Part shown: positions 15,965 through 23,946 of the stretch, piece after piece
Layout of the letters: the number at the start of each line of letters is the position of its first letter
Numbering within the stretch: position 1 is the first letter of the stretch
Source of the DNA: Limiplasma sp031549415
GTDB taxonomy: Bacteria; Bacillota; Clostridia; Christensenellales; Aristaeellaceae
DNA length: 64,000 bases
NCBI GenBank assembly: GCA_031549415.1
Contig: JAVBPU010000009.1
Location: forward strand, 119,407 to 183,406
Direction: 5' to 3'
The notes under the pieces: generated by a model
Seen by the model: the letters and a program-made list of their open reading frames with translations, nothing else
Database searches by the model: none
Told to the model about the DNA's origin: nothing
Made by a program: the position numbers and the translations under genes

Positions 15965-15999
15965 CCTGCCTTCCTATGGTAAGAAGGCAGGTCATTTTT
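15965..15999 (+). terminator. Terminator after the DUF975 gene
   Basis: CCTGCCTTC and GAAGGCAGG form a 9-base stem followed by TCATTTTTC. Confidence 0.82.
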
Positions 16000-16043
16000 C
16001 TCTCTATTTCCCTCATATGATGGATACCCGACGCCTCATTCTT

Positions 16044-16568
16044 CTAACGGAGTTTGCAGCTGTAATTCACATCGCCAATGGTGAAGCGCAGGAAGATTGG
16101 ATCCAGAGAAGTTTCAATGATGGTAGGAACCTTAAAGAAAAAAATGGGGGTAGAAGAAACCAGGGACTCGATTTCCCAAAGCACCTCCGTGGGGAACTTT
16201 TTTTCCGGCAGGTTTTGCAAGAGCGTCGGCGCGTATTCAAATTTGTCTCTAAAAACAATTTTCACGCCTTTGATGTGCTCGTCATATTGATAGTAGTTTA
16301 AAGAGGTGTTCAGCAGCGTGCATTTGACCAGCAAAAACCGGTAGCCTTCGCCGCTGGTATAGGTGGAATAATTGTTGGTGGCTCCAAAGTATTTTTCGGA
16401 TTTGCTAAAGGAAACGGTTTCGATGTTCAGCTCCATCAAATCTTCCAGCAGGAGGGGCTTTCCCAGCGTCACCTCGGTATAGGCTTCGGAACCCTCAGCA
16501 TGGGCAGGTGCGGATACGATGGAAAGCAAACAAACCATAAGCAACGCAAGACTGATCCACTTTTTCAT
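16044..16568 (-). CDS. Small secreted protein of unknown function
   Basis: This 174-residue protein has a signal peptide ending near AHAEG (about residue 25) and a mature domain of about 148 residues with many beta-forming stretches (YRFLLVKCTLLNTSLNYY, VKIVFRDKFEYAP). The pattern resembles the immunoglobulin-like DUF4352 type of exported domain, but the match is not firm. ATG 16568 is preceded by AAGGAGC. A strong promoter lies about 95 bases upstream, and the gene is transcribed alone. The frame is open for 27 codons upstream without a ribosome site. Confidence 0.72.
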   Translation of the reverse strand: MKKWISLALLMVCLLSIVSAPAHAEGSEAYTEVTLGKPLLLEDLMELNIETVSFSKSEKYFGATNNYSTYTSGEGYRFLLVKCTLLNTSLNYYQYDEHIKGVKIVFRDKFEYAPTLLQNLPEKKFPTEVLWEIESLVSSTPIFFFKVPTIIETSLDPIFLRFTIGDVNYSCKLR

Positions 16569-16664
16569 CTCAACAGCTCCTTTTTCACTTTCATGAATAT
16601 GAGGTAGTGCAATAGGGACAGGACACCCAAGGGATTGAGAAAATCGCATGCTTATCTACTACCT

Positions 16665-16693
16665 ATTGTACTGGTGTCTTTCACAAATGTCAA
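16665..16693 (-). promoter_or_regulatory. Promoter of the small secreted protein
   Basis: On the minus strand TTGACA and TACAAT are separated by exactly 17 bases. Confidence 0.66.
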
Positions 16694-16733
16694 ACAATTC
16701 CGCATCGAATCAATAGAAATAGAAACAACAAAA

Positions 16734-16775
16734 ATCCGAACGCTTGTCCACTGTTATGGACCAAGCGTTCGGATT
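16734..16775. terminator. Terminator of the sugar ABC operon
   Basis: ATCCGAACGCTTG and CAAGCGTTCGGAT form a perfect 13-base stem. On the minus strand it is followed by TTTTTGTTGTTTCT, so it ends the operon 32 bases after the isomerase stop codon. Confidence 0.88.
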
Positions 16776-16806
16776 GATTGTTGGCTGCGGCTGGCAGCCG
16801 CAACCT

Positions 16807-17388
16807 TTACTTCCAGGCTGGATTCTCCACCAGGGTGGGCTGATCATTCCGCTTCACCAGCAGATTGCGGTAGCCCTTCTGCTCAATGGTGCCATAGTCA
16901 TGCCCGGCATCGGAACGGAAGGTAAAGAACGTCACCAAGGGAACATCACCTGTGTTGATGGAGCGGTGCGCGTACCGGGGCGGTACATAGAGCGCGACAC
17001 CGGCCTCCAGCTTTTCCAGCCGCACGTCCCCTTCCGGCGTTTCCATCAGCATATAGCCTTCGCCAGACAGGCAATAGTAAACCTCTGCGGTATCCAAAAT
17101 GGTATGAAAGTGGCCTTTGGTCATGAAGTATTCGTCACCCACCAAACCGGGGTAGACGATGCTGGTGCCAAATTTCAGTTCGCCACTGGTTTCAGGAATT
17201 TGGTTTAACTCATAAAACGCATAGAGAAGTTGGTCCCCATTCTTTGCGATCTCCCGCGCCGCGTCTTGGTCATGGAACTGCTCCACCATATTGGAAACAT
17301 AGCGGTATGTAGGCTTCTCCTTTTCGCTTTTGCACATGCCCGTGCGCAAGTCAAAATCAACGGCAAACGGCGCGATACTACTTCCCAT
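16807..17388 (-). CDS. Cupin-type glucose-6-phosphate isomerase
   Basis: This 193-residue cupin belongs to the archaeal-type phosphoglucose isomerase family, which interconverts glucose 6-phosphate and fructose 6-phosphate. The metal-binding cupin motif is TKGHFHTILDTAEVYY, with predicted ligands H93, H95, E102 and H141 (in YAHRSIN). These match the arrangement known for the Pyrococcus enzyme. It is the last gene of the ABC operon, 30 bases after a permease, so the imported substrate is probably a hexose or is converted to a hexose phosphate. An isomerase of a related sugar phosphate cannot be excluded. Confidence 0.88.
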   Translation of the reverse strand: MGSSIAPFAVDFDLRTGMCKSEKEKPTYRYVSNMVEQFHDQDAAREIAKNGDQLLYAFYELNQIPETSGELKFGTSIVYPGLVGDEYFMTKGHFHTILDTAEVYYCLSGEGYMLMETPEGDVRLEKLEAGVALYVPPRYAHRSINTGDVPLVTFFTFRSDAGHDYGTIEQKGYRNLLVKRNDQPTLVENPAWK

Positions 17389-17418
17389 AAGTCTTCCCTC
17401 TCTTACTTTATTGACTGA

Positions 17419-18423
17419 CTATTTAATGATCAACCCACGGGTGGAGCGGTCCGTGGAGATGGCAATCGCGCCCAGCACGAAGATGCCAAATACTACGTTT
17501 TGCCAGTAGGCGTCCACACCGATGAAGTTCATGCCGTTATTGATCAGGGCCACCGTAAAAACACCCAGAACGGTCCCCAGCGCACTGCCCCGGCCGCCGG
17601 CCAGGCTGGTGCCTCCCAGCACACAGGAAGCCACGATCAGCAGCGTAAAGGGGTCCCCGATGGTGGGGGCGCAGCTGCGCAGCTTCGCGGCCAGGAAGAT
17701 ACCGCCCAAGGCGGCGCAAACGCCGTTGAGGGTAAATACCGCAATCTTGGTTTTGTTCACCGAGATACCCGAGACCCGGGCGGCCCGCTCGTTGCCGCCA
17801 ATGGCGTAAACGGCCTTGCCAACCGGGGTGAAGGTTTGGAACACATACACCAGCGCCACCAGCGCCAGCGCCAAAATCAGCGGAAGGCCAATCACTCCAA
17901 AGGAGATTTTGAACCAGTTCACCGCGTCCCACATGGACTTGGGCACGGAGATGGGGGCTTCGGCAATGAGGAGCGCGGTGGACTGCCACAGGGACATGAA
18001 GCCCAGAGAAGCAATGAAGCTGGGCACTTTTAGCTTCACATGGACCACGCCCAACAGAAAGCCGGAAAGCATGCCAAAGAGAATGGAAACCATAAAGGCG
18101 CAAACGGTGGCAATGGCCACGTTTGGCATTTGCTCGCCGTACAAGGTGAGGAATTTGACAAACAGCACGTTGGAAACCGAGCAAACTGCGCCCATGGAAA
18201 GGTCAATGGACCCAAAGATGAGCACCGAGGTCATGCCCACGGACATGATCATCAGCGGCGCGGTATCGCGAAACAGGTTGGTGAGGTTTAATGTGCTCAA
18301 AAAGTTTGGCCGAGCCAGGGTGATGCCAACGGCCAGCAGGATGATCGTGGAGAAGCTGAAATACCGGACAATGTTGTTGCCAAAACCCACTTTATGTTTC
18401 GGCGTCGCAGCGTGTTGAACCAT
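17419..18423 (-). CDS. Sugar ABC transporter permease 2, RbsC family
   Basis: This 334-residue membrane protein is of the ribose/xylose-type BPD_transp_2 family. About ten hydrophobic segments are visible. The conserved GSIDLSMGA lies near 71-79, and the ATPase-contact region is around YAIGGNERAARVSGI. The terminal region VVFGIFVLGAIAISTD is typical. It lies 19 bases after the ATPase gene. The operon also encodes a second, related permease, so the membrane channel is probably a heterodimer and not the homodimer usual for RbsC. Confidence 0.9.
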   Translation of the reverse strand: MVQHAATPKHKVGFGNNIVRYFSFSTIILLAVGITLARPNFLSTLNLTNLFRDTAPLMIMSVGMTSVLIFGSIDLSMGAVCSVSNVLFVKFLTLYGEQMPNVAIATVCAFMVSILFGMLSGFLLGVVHVKLKVPSFIASLGFMSLWQSTALLIAEAPISVPKSMWDAVNWFKISFGVIGLPLILALALVALVYVFQTFTPVGKAVYAIGGNERAARVSGISVNKTKIAVFTLNGVCAALGGIFLAAKLRSCAPTIGDPFTLLIVASCVLGGTSLAGGRGSALGTVLGVFTVALINNGMNFIGVDAYWQNVVFGIFVLGAIAISTDRSTRGLIIK

Positions 18424-18442
18424 AGCGGTGAACCCCCTTTTG

Positions 18443-19972
18443 TTACATCATCAGGCCGACAACGTCCACTTGACTGGGTTTGCGATCCACGCAAGCATCA
18501 AACTCGCCCGTCATCAGCCCGTCCTTCAGCACGATAATCCGGCTGGAAAGCCCGATGCACTCATCCAGCGTATCCCCCAGCAGAATCACGGACTTTCCTT
18601 CGTTGACAATGTCGCGGATCAGCGAATAGATCTCTTCCTTGGCGCCCACGTCCACGCCACGGGTGGGGTGGTTGAGAATGAGCACGTCTCCCTGGCTGGC
18701 CAGGGCGCGGGCAAAGACCACCTTTTGCTGATTCCCCCCGGAAAGCTGCAGCAAAAGCTCCTTGCAGCCCTTGGTTTTGATGCGGAGCGTCTTGATCCAG
18801 TCCTCGGCCTGTTTTTGCAGCAGCTTTTTGGAAATAAAGGGACCGGCTTTCAGCTTTTCCGCATCGGAAAGGGCAATGTTGTTTTCCACGGACAGGGTGC
18901 TGACAATGCCCTCATACAGCCGCTCCTTGGGGATCATGAGGACGCCGCGCTTTAGGGCCTGAACGGGGGCGGAAAAATTCGTTTTTTGGCCCTTTAAAAT
19001 CACTTCGCCGCTGGTGGGTTTTTCATCGCCGCAGATGACGGAACAAATCTCTTCCTTGCCAGAGCCCACCACGCCGCAAATACCCAGGATTTCGCCTTGA
19101 TGCAGCTTGAAGTTCACGTGCTTGAACACGCCGTGCAGACCCAGGTCCTTCACTTCCAGCACCACGTTTTCATCCGGCACGCGCTGCTTTTCCAGCTTGT
19201 AGTATTCCGTGGTGGTGCTCCTGCCCACCATCATTTCATACAGCTTGGCCTCGGTGGCATCCTTCGTGTCCAGGCTGCCCACGCTCTGGCCGTCTTTATA
19301 AACGTAAATGCGGTCGGTAATTTCTAAAATCTCGTTCAAGCGATGGGAAACAAACACCACCGAATGCCCCCGGTCCGCAATCTTGCGCATTTGCTTGAAC
19401 AGGTTTTGCACCTCTTCCTCGTTGAGCACGGAGGTGGGTTCGTCTAAGAGGATCAGGCAGTTTTCGTGGCCAGTCTGCCGGGTCACGTTCATGACCTTGG
19501 CAATCTCCACCATTTGGCGGGTGGCAAAGTTGAGGTCGGACACCTTTTTCCGGGGGCTGATATCCGTTACATCCACTTCAGAAAGCACTTCCGCCGCCTG
19601 CTTGTTCATTTTTCCCCAATTGATAAAGCCATGAGCACGAAAATCCTTCTCGTGGCCAAAGAAGATGTTCTGGGCCACATTCAGGTTCACGATCAAGGAT
19701 TGCTCCTGGAAAACCATTCCCAGGCCTTCCCTGTTCCCTTCCATGGGGTTCTTGGGTGTGTATGCCTTTCCGCGCATCTCCATATCGCCTGAGGTTTGCG
19801 GCTGTGCCCCGATGATGATTTTGAGCAGCGTGCTTTTGCCCGCTCCGTTTTCTCCCACCAGGCCTACGATTTCGCCCGGGTACACGGTGAGATCCACGCC
19901 CTTTAAGGCCTGGGTGCCGGAGAAGGACTTGGTGATGTTTTTTGCTGCAAACAGTGGCTTTTGATGTTCCAT
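18443..19972 (-). CDS. Sugar ABC transporter ATP-binding protein with two ATPase domains
   Basis: This 509-residue RbsA/MglA-type protein has two fused nucleotide-binding domains. Domain 1 is intact: Walker A GENGAGKST (40-48) and Walker B ILLDEPTSV. Domain 2 has the modified Walker A GVVGSGKEE and the signature LSGGNQQK. Its Walker B reads ILNHPTRGVDV, where the acidic pair D-E is replaced by N-H, so hydrolysis at that site should be impaired. The start at 19972 is chosen over an ATG 30 bases earlier because GGAGGAGG lies 10 bases before it. It couples import to ATP hydrolysis at the cytoplasmic face. Confidence 0.92.
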   Translation of the reverse strand: MEHQKPLFAAKNITKSFSGTQALKGVDLTVYPGEIVGLVGENGAGKSTLLKIIIGAQPQTSGDMEMRGKAYTPKNPMEGNREGLGMVFQEQSLIVNLNVAQNIFFGHEKDFRAHGFINWGKMNKQAAEVLSEVDVTDISPRKKVSDLNFATRQMVEIAKVMNVTRQTGHENCLILLDEPTSVLNEEEVQNLFKQMRKIADRGHSVVFVSHRLNEILEITDRIYVYKDGQSVGSLDTKDATEAKLYEMMVGRSTTTEYYKLEKQRVPDENVVLEVKDLGLHGVFKHVNFKLHQGEILGICGVVGSGKEEICSVICGDEKPTSGEVILKGQKTNFSAPVQALKRGVLMIPKERLYEGIVSTLSVENNIALSDAEKLKAGPFISKKLLQKQAEDWIKTLRIKTKGCKELLLQLSGGNQQKVVFARALASQGDVLILNHPTRGVDVGAKEEIYSLIRDIVNEGKSVILLGDTLDECIGLSSRIIVLKDGLMTGEFDACVDRKPSQVDVVGLMM

Positions 19973-19992
19973 AACTGCGTCGCCTCCTCCGT

Positions 19993-21015
19993 TTATTTGC
20001 AAATGATCTGGTTGCCACGGCGCACCGTCAAGATGACGGCCACCAGGATAATGAGTCCCTCAACGCCGGTGCGGATATAGGGGTTCACGCTCAGCAGCAC
20101 CAGGCCGTTGGAAAGCACTGTCATAATGAGCACGCCTACAACGGTGTTGACCACGCCGCCCTTGCCGCCCGCCAGGCTGGTACCGCCCACCACCACGGCC
20201 GCCTGCGCCGGGAACATGAGGCCTTCACCGATGCCCACTTGCCCCTGGCCTAGGCGGATCGCGCCAATGACGCCCGCAACGCCAAACAGGAAGCCCGCCA
20301 GGGAAAACACCATGATTTTCACTTTGTCCACATTCACGCCCACCGCCCGGGGGATGCTTTCATTGGTTCCCACGGCATAGATATGGCGGCCAAAGGCCGT
20401 ATACTCTTGGATGAAGTAGCAAAGGGCAAACATCAGGATCGCCACCCAGGTGATGAAAGGGATGCCGATGAAGCTGGCCTTCGCCAGGCCCATAAAAAAC
20501 GGGTCCAGGATTTTGGGGGGATGCCCTTGATAGGTCAGCATCCCAATGCCACGGCAGATGTACATGAAGGCGAAAGAGACCATAAAAGAAGGAATTTTTG
20601 CCTTTACATGCACCAGGCCCACCACAAACCCGATGAGGACCGAGCTTACAATGCCGATGAATGCGCCTAGAATTCCCAAGTCCATACCCGGGAACTGGCT
20701 ATTTAAAACCAGCACCGCCATCATGGACCCCGCCATCCCCACGGTTCCGTTGATGGATAAGTCGATGGAGCCGATCATAATCACAAAGGTGAGCCCAAAA
20801 GCGACAATCATCGGGATGGCCAATTGGTTGAGGATGGAAATCAGGTTCGCGGCGGAAGCAAAGTTGGCTCCGCAAGCGATGGAAAACACAATAATGAGAA
20901 ATACAAGCACCAAAATGGGCGCGATTTTCATGACCTTTTCCTGGGCGTTCTCGCGGCGTACCTTTTCCGCGAACTCGTCCGTGATGGTGAGTGCGGCGCG
21001 TTTTTCCATATTCAT
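19993..21015 (-). CDS. Sugar ABC transporter permease 1, RbsC family
   Basis: This permease has about 340 residues and roughly ten transmembrane helices. It has the family motif GSIDLSINGT, the segment YAVGTNESIPRAVGVNV, and VVVGGTSLAGGKGG near the end. Several ATG/GTG codons cluster at the start (GTG ATG CAC ATG AAT ATG); the ATG at 21015 is best spaced from GGAG. It comes first after the binding-protein gene, behind a 192-base gap with a strong hairpin, so it is likely expressed at a lower level than the binding protein. Confidence 0.9.
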   Translation of the reverse strand: MNMEKRAALTITDEFAEKVRRENAQEKVMKIAPILVLVFLIIVFSIACGANFASAANLISILNQLAIPMIVAFGLTFVIMIGSIDLSINGTVGMAGSMMAVLVLNSQFPGMDLGILGAFIGIVSSVLIGFVVGLVHVKAKIPSFMVSFAFMYICRGIGMLTYQGHPPKILDPFFMGLAKASFIGIPFITWVAILMFALCYFIQEYTAFGRHIYAVGTNESIPRAVGVNVDKVKIMVFSLAGFLFGVAGVIGAIRLGQGQVGIGEGLMFPAQAAVVVGGTSLAGGKGGVVNTVVGVLIMTVLSNGLVLLSVNPYIRTGVEGLIILVAVILTVRRGNQIICK

Positions 21016-21149
21016 GTGCATCACTCCAAAATCGTAGAGTCGGCTTATCTTTACGTGTGCAGGGCACCCGTTATGTTCGGCTGTTACTTTTCAGCGGCCC
21101 ACATCAATCAAAGGGCCGGTCTTTTCTGGCACAGGGCTCCAAAGAAATC

Positions 21150-21174
21150 GGGGCGGAGGCAAATCCTCCGCCCC
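21150..21174 (-). terminator. Intra-operon hairpin after the binding-protein gene
   Basis: GGGGCGGAGG and CCTCCGCCCC form a 10-base GC stem with a 5-base loop, followed on the minus strand by GATTTCTTT. It probably stabilises or partly terminates the binding-protein mRNA, a common way to make more binding protein than permease. Confidence 0.7.
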
Positions 21175-21207
21175 GAAGATCCATCTACCGGGTGATTGAG
21201 TCTCTCA

Positions 21208-22302
21208 TCAGTCCGCTTTGCAAGCAAAGGGCATGCTGAAATCAAACTCGGGGGCAGCAGACAGGTACTGCTCGGCGTTGTCCTTGGTGATCAGCAGGGA
21301 GGGGGTGGCGAATTCGCGGTACTCGGCGGGGAATTGGGCCACATCCAGCAGGCCGGTCCACACGGCATAGCACACGTCCAGCGTGTAGCCGCCCTGGAGG
21401 TAGCCGTTGGAGGAAACGGTGGCAACCGCAAAGCCATCACGGACAGCTTCCACGATATCGGTGTTGGCATCAATGCCAACCACGCCAACCTTGCCCTTGA
21501 GGCCCTTGGCATCCAACGCCTGCAGGGCGCCGGTGGCCATGTTGTCGTTCGCGGCCCAGATGCCGCCCACGTCTTCGTGCTTGGTCAGCCAGGTCTCCAC
21601 CAGGGTCAGAGCCTCGGCGGTCGCCCAGTTGCCGGTGTCATCTTCGGCCACAACGATGTCAGGATACTCGGCCAGTGCCTTTTGGAGGCCTTCGTAGCGG
21701 GCGGTGGCAGCGGCGTTGCCCAGCATGCCCTGCACGACGAAGATCTTGCCCTTGCCGCCCATGTTGTCAAACAGCGCCTTGGCAATGTTGTAGCCGCCCA
21801 GCACGTTGTCGGGAGAGGTGTGCATGACCCAGTTGGGGGTCAAATCGGCGGGGCCAACGTCCTCGGGCTTGTTCCAAGCGGTTCCAATGAATCCGCCGGA
21901 TTCGGCCATGGCTTCCGCCAAGGAGAAGGCGATGGAGTTTTCGTTAGGATCGGAATAGGCAATCGCGTTGCCGTTGGCCTTGGCGGCAAACTGGCGCATA
22001 TTGTCCACTTCTTTGTCGCTGTCGCCCTGGGAATCCAGCACTTGCATTTCATACTTCTGGCCAATGCTGTCCAGGTACTTGGCGAACATTTCCATGCCGA
22101 CCTTGATGGTGGCGATGTAGGGGTTCTCCAGGCCGCGGATGGAGACGCCCAGATACAGGGTGGTATCCTTCTTCTCTTGGGGAATCTGGGCGGGGTCAAT
22201 TTTGAATTCCTTCAGGTTGGCGTAGTCCACGTCCGCCAGGGCAGTCGTGCAGAGGCCAACGACCATTAGGGTAGCCAAAACCAGTGCTAGCAGCTTTTTC
22301 AT
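21208..22302 (-). CDS. Sugar-binding protein of the ABC importer (periplasmic-binding type 4)
   Basis: This 364-residue exported protein has a signal peptide (MKKLLALVLATLMVVGLCTT). Its one cysteine (residue 18) lies inside the hydrophobic core of the signal peptide, outside a classical lipobox context. The mature part has the two-lobe RbsB-like pattern: LYLGVSIRGLENPYIATIKVGM, then AYSDPNENSIAF, then GIWAANDNMATGALQAL and VGVVGIDANTD near the hinge and lobe 2. It should deliver a sugar to the two permeases encoded downstream. The sugar cannot be named from sequence; the isomerase at the end of the operon favours a hexose-like compound. Confidence 0.9.
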   Translation of the reverse strand: MKKLLALVLATLMVVGLCTTALADVDYANLKEFKIDPAQIPQEKKDTTLYLGVSIRGLENPYIATIKVGMEMFAKYLDSIGQKYEMQVLDSQGDSDKEVDNMRQFAAKANGNAIAYSDPNENSIAFSLAEAMAESGGFIGTAWNKPEDVGPADLTPNWVMHTSPDNVLGGYNIAKALFDNMGGKGKIFVVQGMLGNAAATARYEGLQKALAEYPDIVVAEDDTGNWATAEALTLVETWLTKHEDVGGIWAANDNMATGALQALDAKGLKGKVGVVGIDANTDIVEAVRDGFAVATVSSNGYLQGGYTLDVCYAVWTGLLDVAQFPAEYREFATPSLLITKDNAEQYLSAAPEFDFSMPFACKAD

Positions 22303-22429
22303 GATATATCCTCCTTATATTGTTACTCCAAATACCGTTTGGAGCAGGAAACAGTTGGAAAGAGCAGAACGGGCGATTCACCAGTGGTCTGTTTGTCATT
22401 ACATAGTAATCACATAATTTTATGATTTC

Positions 22430-22457
22430 ATTATACGGGATTTTCAGGGTTTGTCAA
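22430..22457 (-). promoter_or_regulatory. Promoter of the sugar ABC operon
   Basis: On the minus strand a consensus TTGACA (22457-22452) and TATAAT (22435-22430) are 16 bases apart. TTACATAGTAA, a short palindrome at 22399-22409, lies just downstream and could be an operator. Confidence 0.68.
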
Positions 22458-22572
22458 GGATGTTTTTTTCCCTTGCTTCCAGGCATTGCCGACAAGGTTT
22501 TTCTATTGGAAAGGCGTGTATATTGGGGCATTTTTCCGGGCTGTGCAGAAAAAGCCTTGCTTCTTCATCGGC

Positions 22573-22601
22573 TTGCATCCGTGTGAATGTCATGATATAA
22601 T
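22573..22601 (+). promoter_or_regulatory. Promoter of the zinc-type dehydrogenase gene
   Basis: TTGCAT and TATAAT are 17 bases apart, about 60 bases before ATG 22662. The rest of the 359-base divergent gap holds no gene. Confidence 0.6.
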
Positions 22602-22661
22602 GATAACGATATTTTCCAGGGCGTAGAACTTCATTTTTAGCAGAAAAGGGGTCATTTTGTG

Positions 22662-23693
22662 ATGAAATCATTGATCGTAGACAAGGACGGCGTTCTTTCC
22701 GTTGAGGAGATTTCGATGCCGGAGTATAATGATTGCCAGGCTTTGGTAAAAACCGTCAGCTGTGGCGTTTGCAATGGCACAGATGGCAAGCTGATCCACC
22801 GCCAGTTCAAAAACTACGGGCTGGACATGTATCCCATGATGCTGGGCCACGAAGCGGTGGGACGGGTCATCGAAGTGGGAAAAAGGGTGAGAAGCTTCCG
22901 GGTGGGGGATTTGGTGCTGTTGCCCTTTGCGGGCCCCATGGACGGGTATGCCTGCGGCTGGGGCGCCTACAGCGAGTATGGCGTGGTGTGCGACCCCGTA
23001 GCCTGGGACGAGGCGGCCTATGGCCCCACCCCGGAATGCGCTTTTGGCCAAACCGTGCTGCCAGCGGATATCGATCCGGTGGATGCCGCCATGATCATTA
23101 CCCTGCGCGAGGTTCTCTCCTCCATCAAGCGCTTTGGGATTCAGCCCCACCATGCCGTGGTGGTTTTTGGCTGCGGACCCGTAGGCCTCACCTTTATCAA
23201 GTTCATGAGCCTGCTGGGGGTGCATCCCATTATCGCGCTGGACATTGTGGAGGAAAAGCTGGAATCGGCCAAGCAGGCGGGCGCAAACTATGTATTAAAC
23301 AGCAAGGACCCGGACTATGTGAAAAAGATCCGGGACATCTGCCCGGAGGGTGTGCACCATGTGCTGGACGCGGTGGGCGTGTCCGCCATCATCAACATGG
23401 CCATGCCGCTGCTGGCGGACCAGGGGAAGATCTGCTGCTATGGCATCTCCTCCAACCTCAAAACAGAAATCGACTGGACCCATGCCCCCTACAACTGGCA
23501 GTTGCAATTCCAGCAATTCCCCTCCAAGGTGGAGGAGGGCGAAGCCCATGAGCAGATCATGGACTGGCTGAAAACCGGGGTGATCCACCTGAAGGATTAT
23601 ATTTCGGACGTGTACGATTTCGCGGATATTTTGCAGGCCTTTGAGAAGCTGGAAAAACGGGAGATCGCCAAGAAGTGCATTATCCGTTACTGA
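22662..23693 (+). CDS. Zinc-type medium-chain alcohol/polyol dehydrogenase
   Basis: This 343-residue MDR oxidoreductase has catalytic zinc ligands in CGVCNGTD (C37) and GHEAVG (H63, E64), and an NAD(P)-binding Rossmann motif FGCGPVG. The four-cysteine structural zinc lobe found in many alcohol and threonine dehydrogenases is missing from the region around 95-110, so only the catalytic metal is expected. The nearest described relatives act on sorbitol-like polyols or sugar acids. It is divergent from the sugar ABC operon and could act on the same substrate, but this rests on position only. It has its own promoter and terminator. Confidence 0.83.
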   Translation: MKSLIVDKDGVLSVEEISMPEYNDCQALVKTVSCGVCNGTDGKLIHRQFKNYGLDMYPMMLGHEAVGRVIEVGKRVRSFRVGDLVLLPFAGPMDGYACGWGAYSEYGVVCDPVAWDEAAYGPTPECAFGQTVLPADIDPVDAAMIITLREVLSSIKRFGIQPHHAVVVFGCGPVGLTFIKFMSLLGVHPIIALDIVEEKLESAKQAGANYVLNSKDPDYVKKIRDICPEGVHHVLDAVGVSAIINMAMPLLADQGKICCYGISSNLKTEIDWTHAPYNWQLQFQQFPSKVEEGEAHEQIMDWLKTGVIHLKDYISDVYDFADILQAFEKLEKREIAKKCIIRY

Positions 23694-23708
23694 TACTACT
23701 CTCCACTG

Positions 23709-23736
23709 AAAAACACGGCAACTTTGCGGTGTTTTT
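23709..23736 (+). terminator. Terminator of the dehydrogenase gene
   Basis: AAAAACAC and GTGTTTTT flank a GCAA/TTGC stem, ending in a T5 run. The following 200 bases to the DUF4062 gene hold only short GC-rich inverted repeats. Confidence 0.72.
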
Positions 23737-23946
23737 GCCTGCCGCATGCGTCGCCGTCGCTCAGCGTAGCTGCTGGCTACGCCCCGCTCCTGCCTCTTGT
23801 CGGCAAACAAAAATCCTCGCAAATTGTATCATATTTTTGCGTGGCGAGTAGTATGAGGACAGTGAAAGAAGCACACAGTGACCAAGAGTATGATTCTATC
23901 GTGGGATCATGCCCTTGGCGCGTTTTTTGCCGCACCCTGGGATGGA

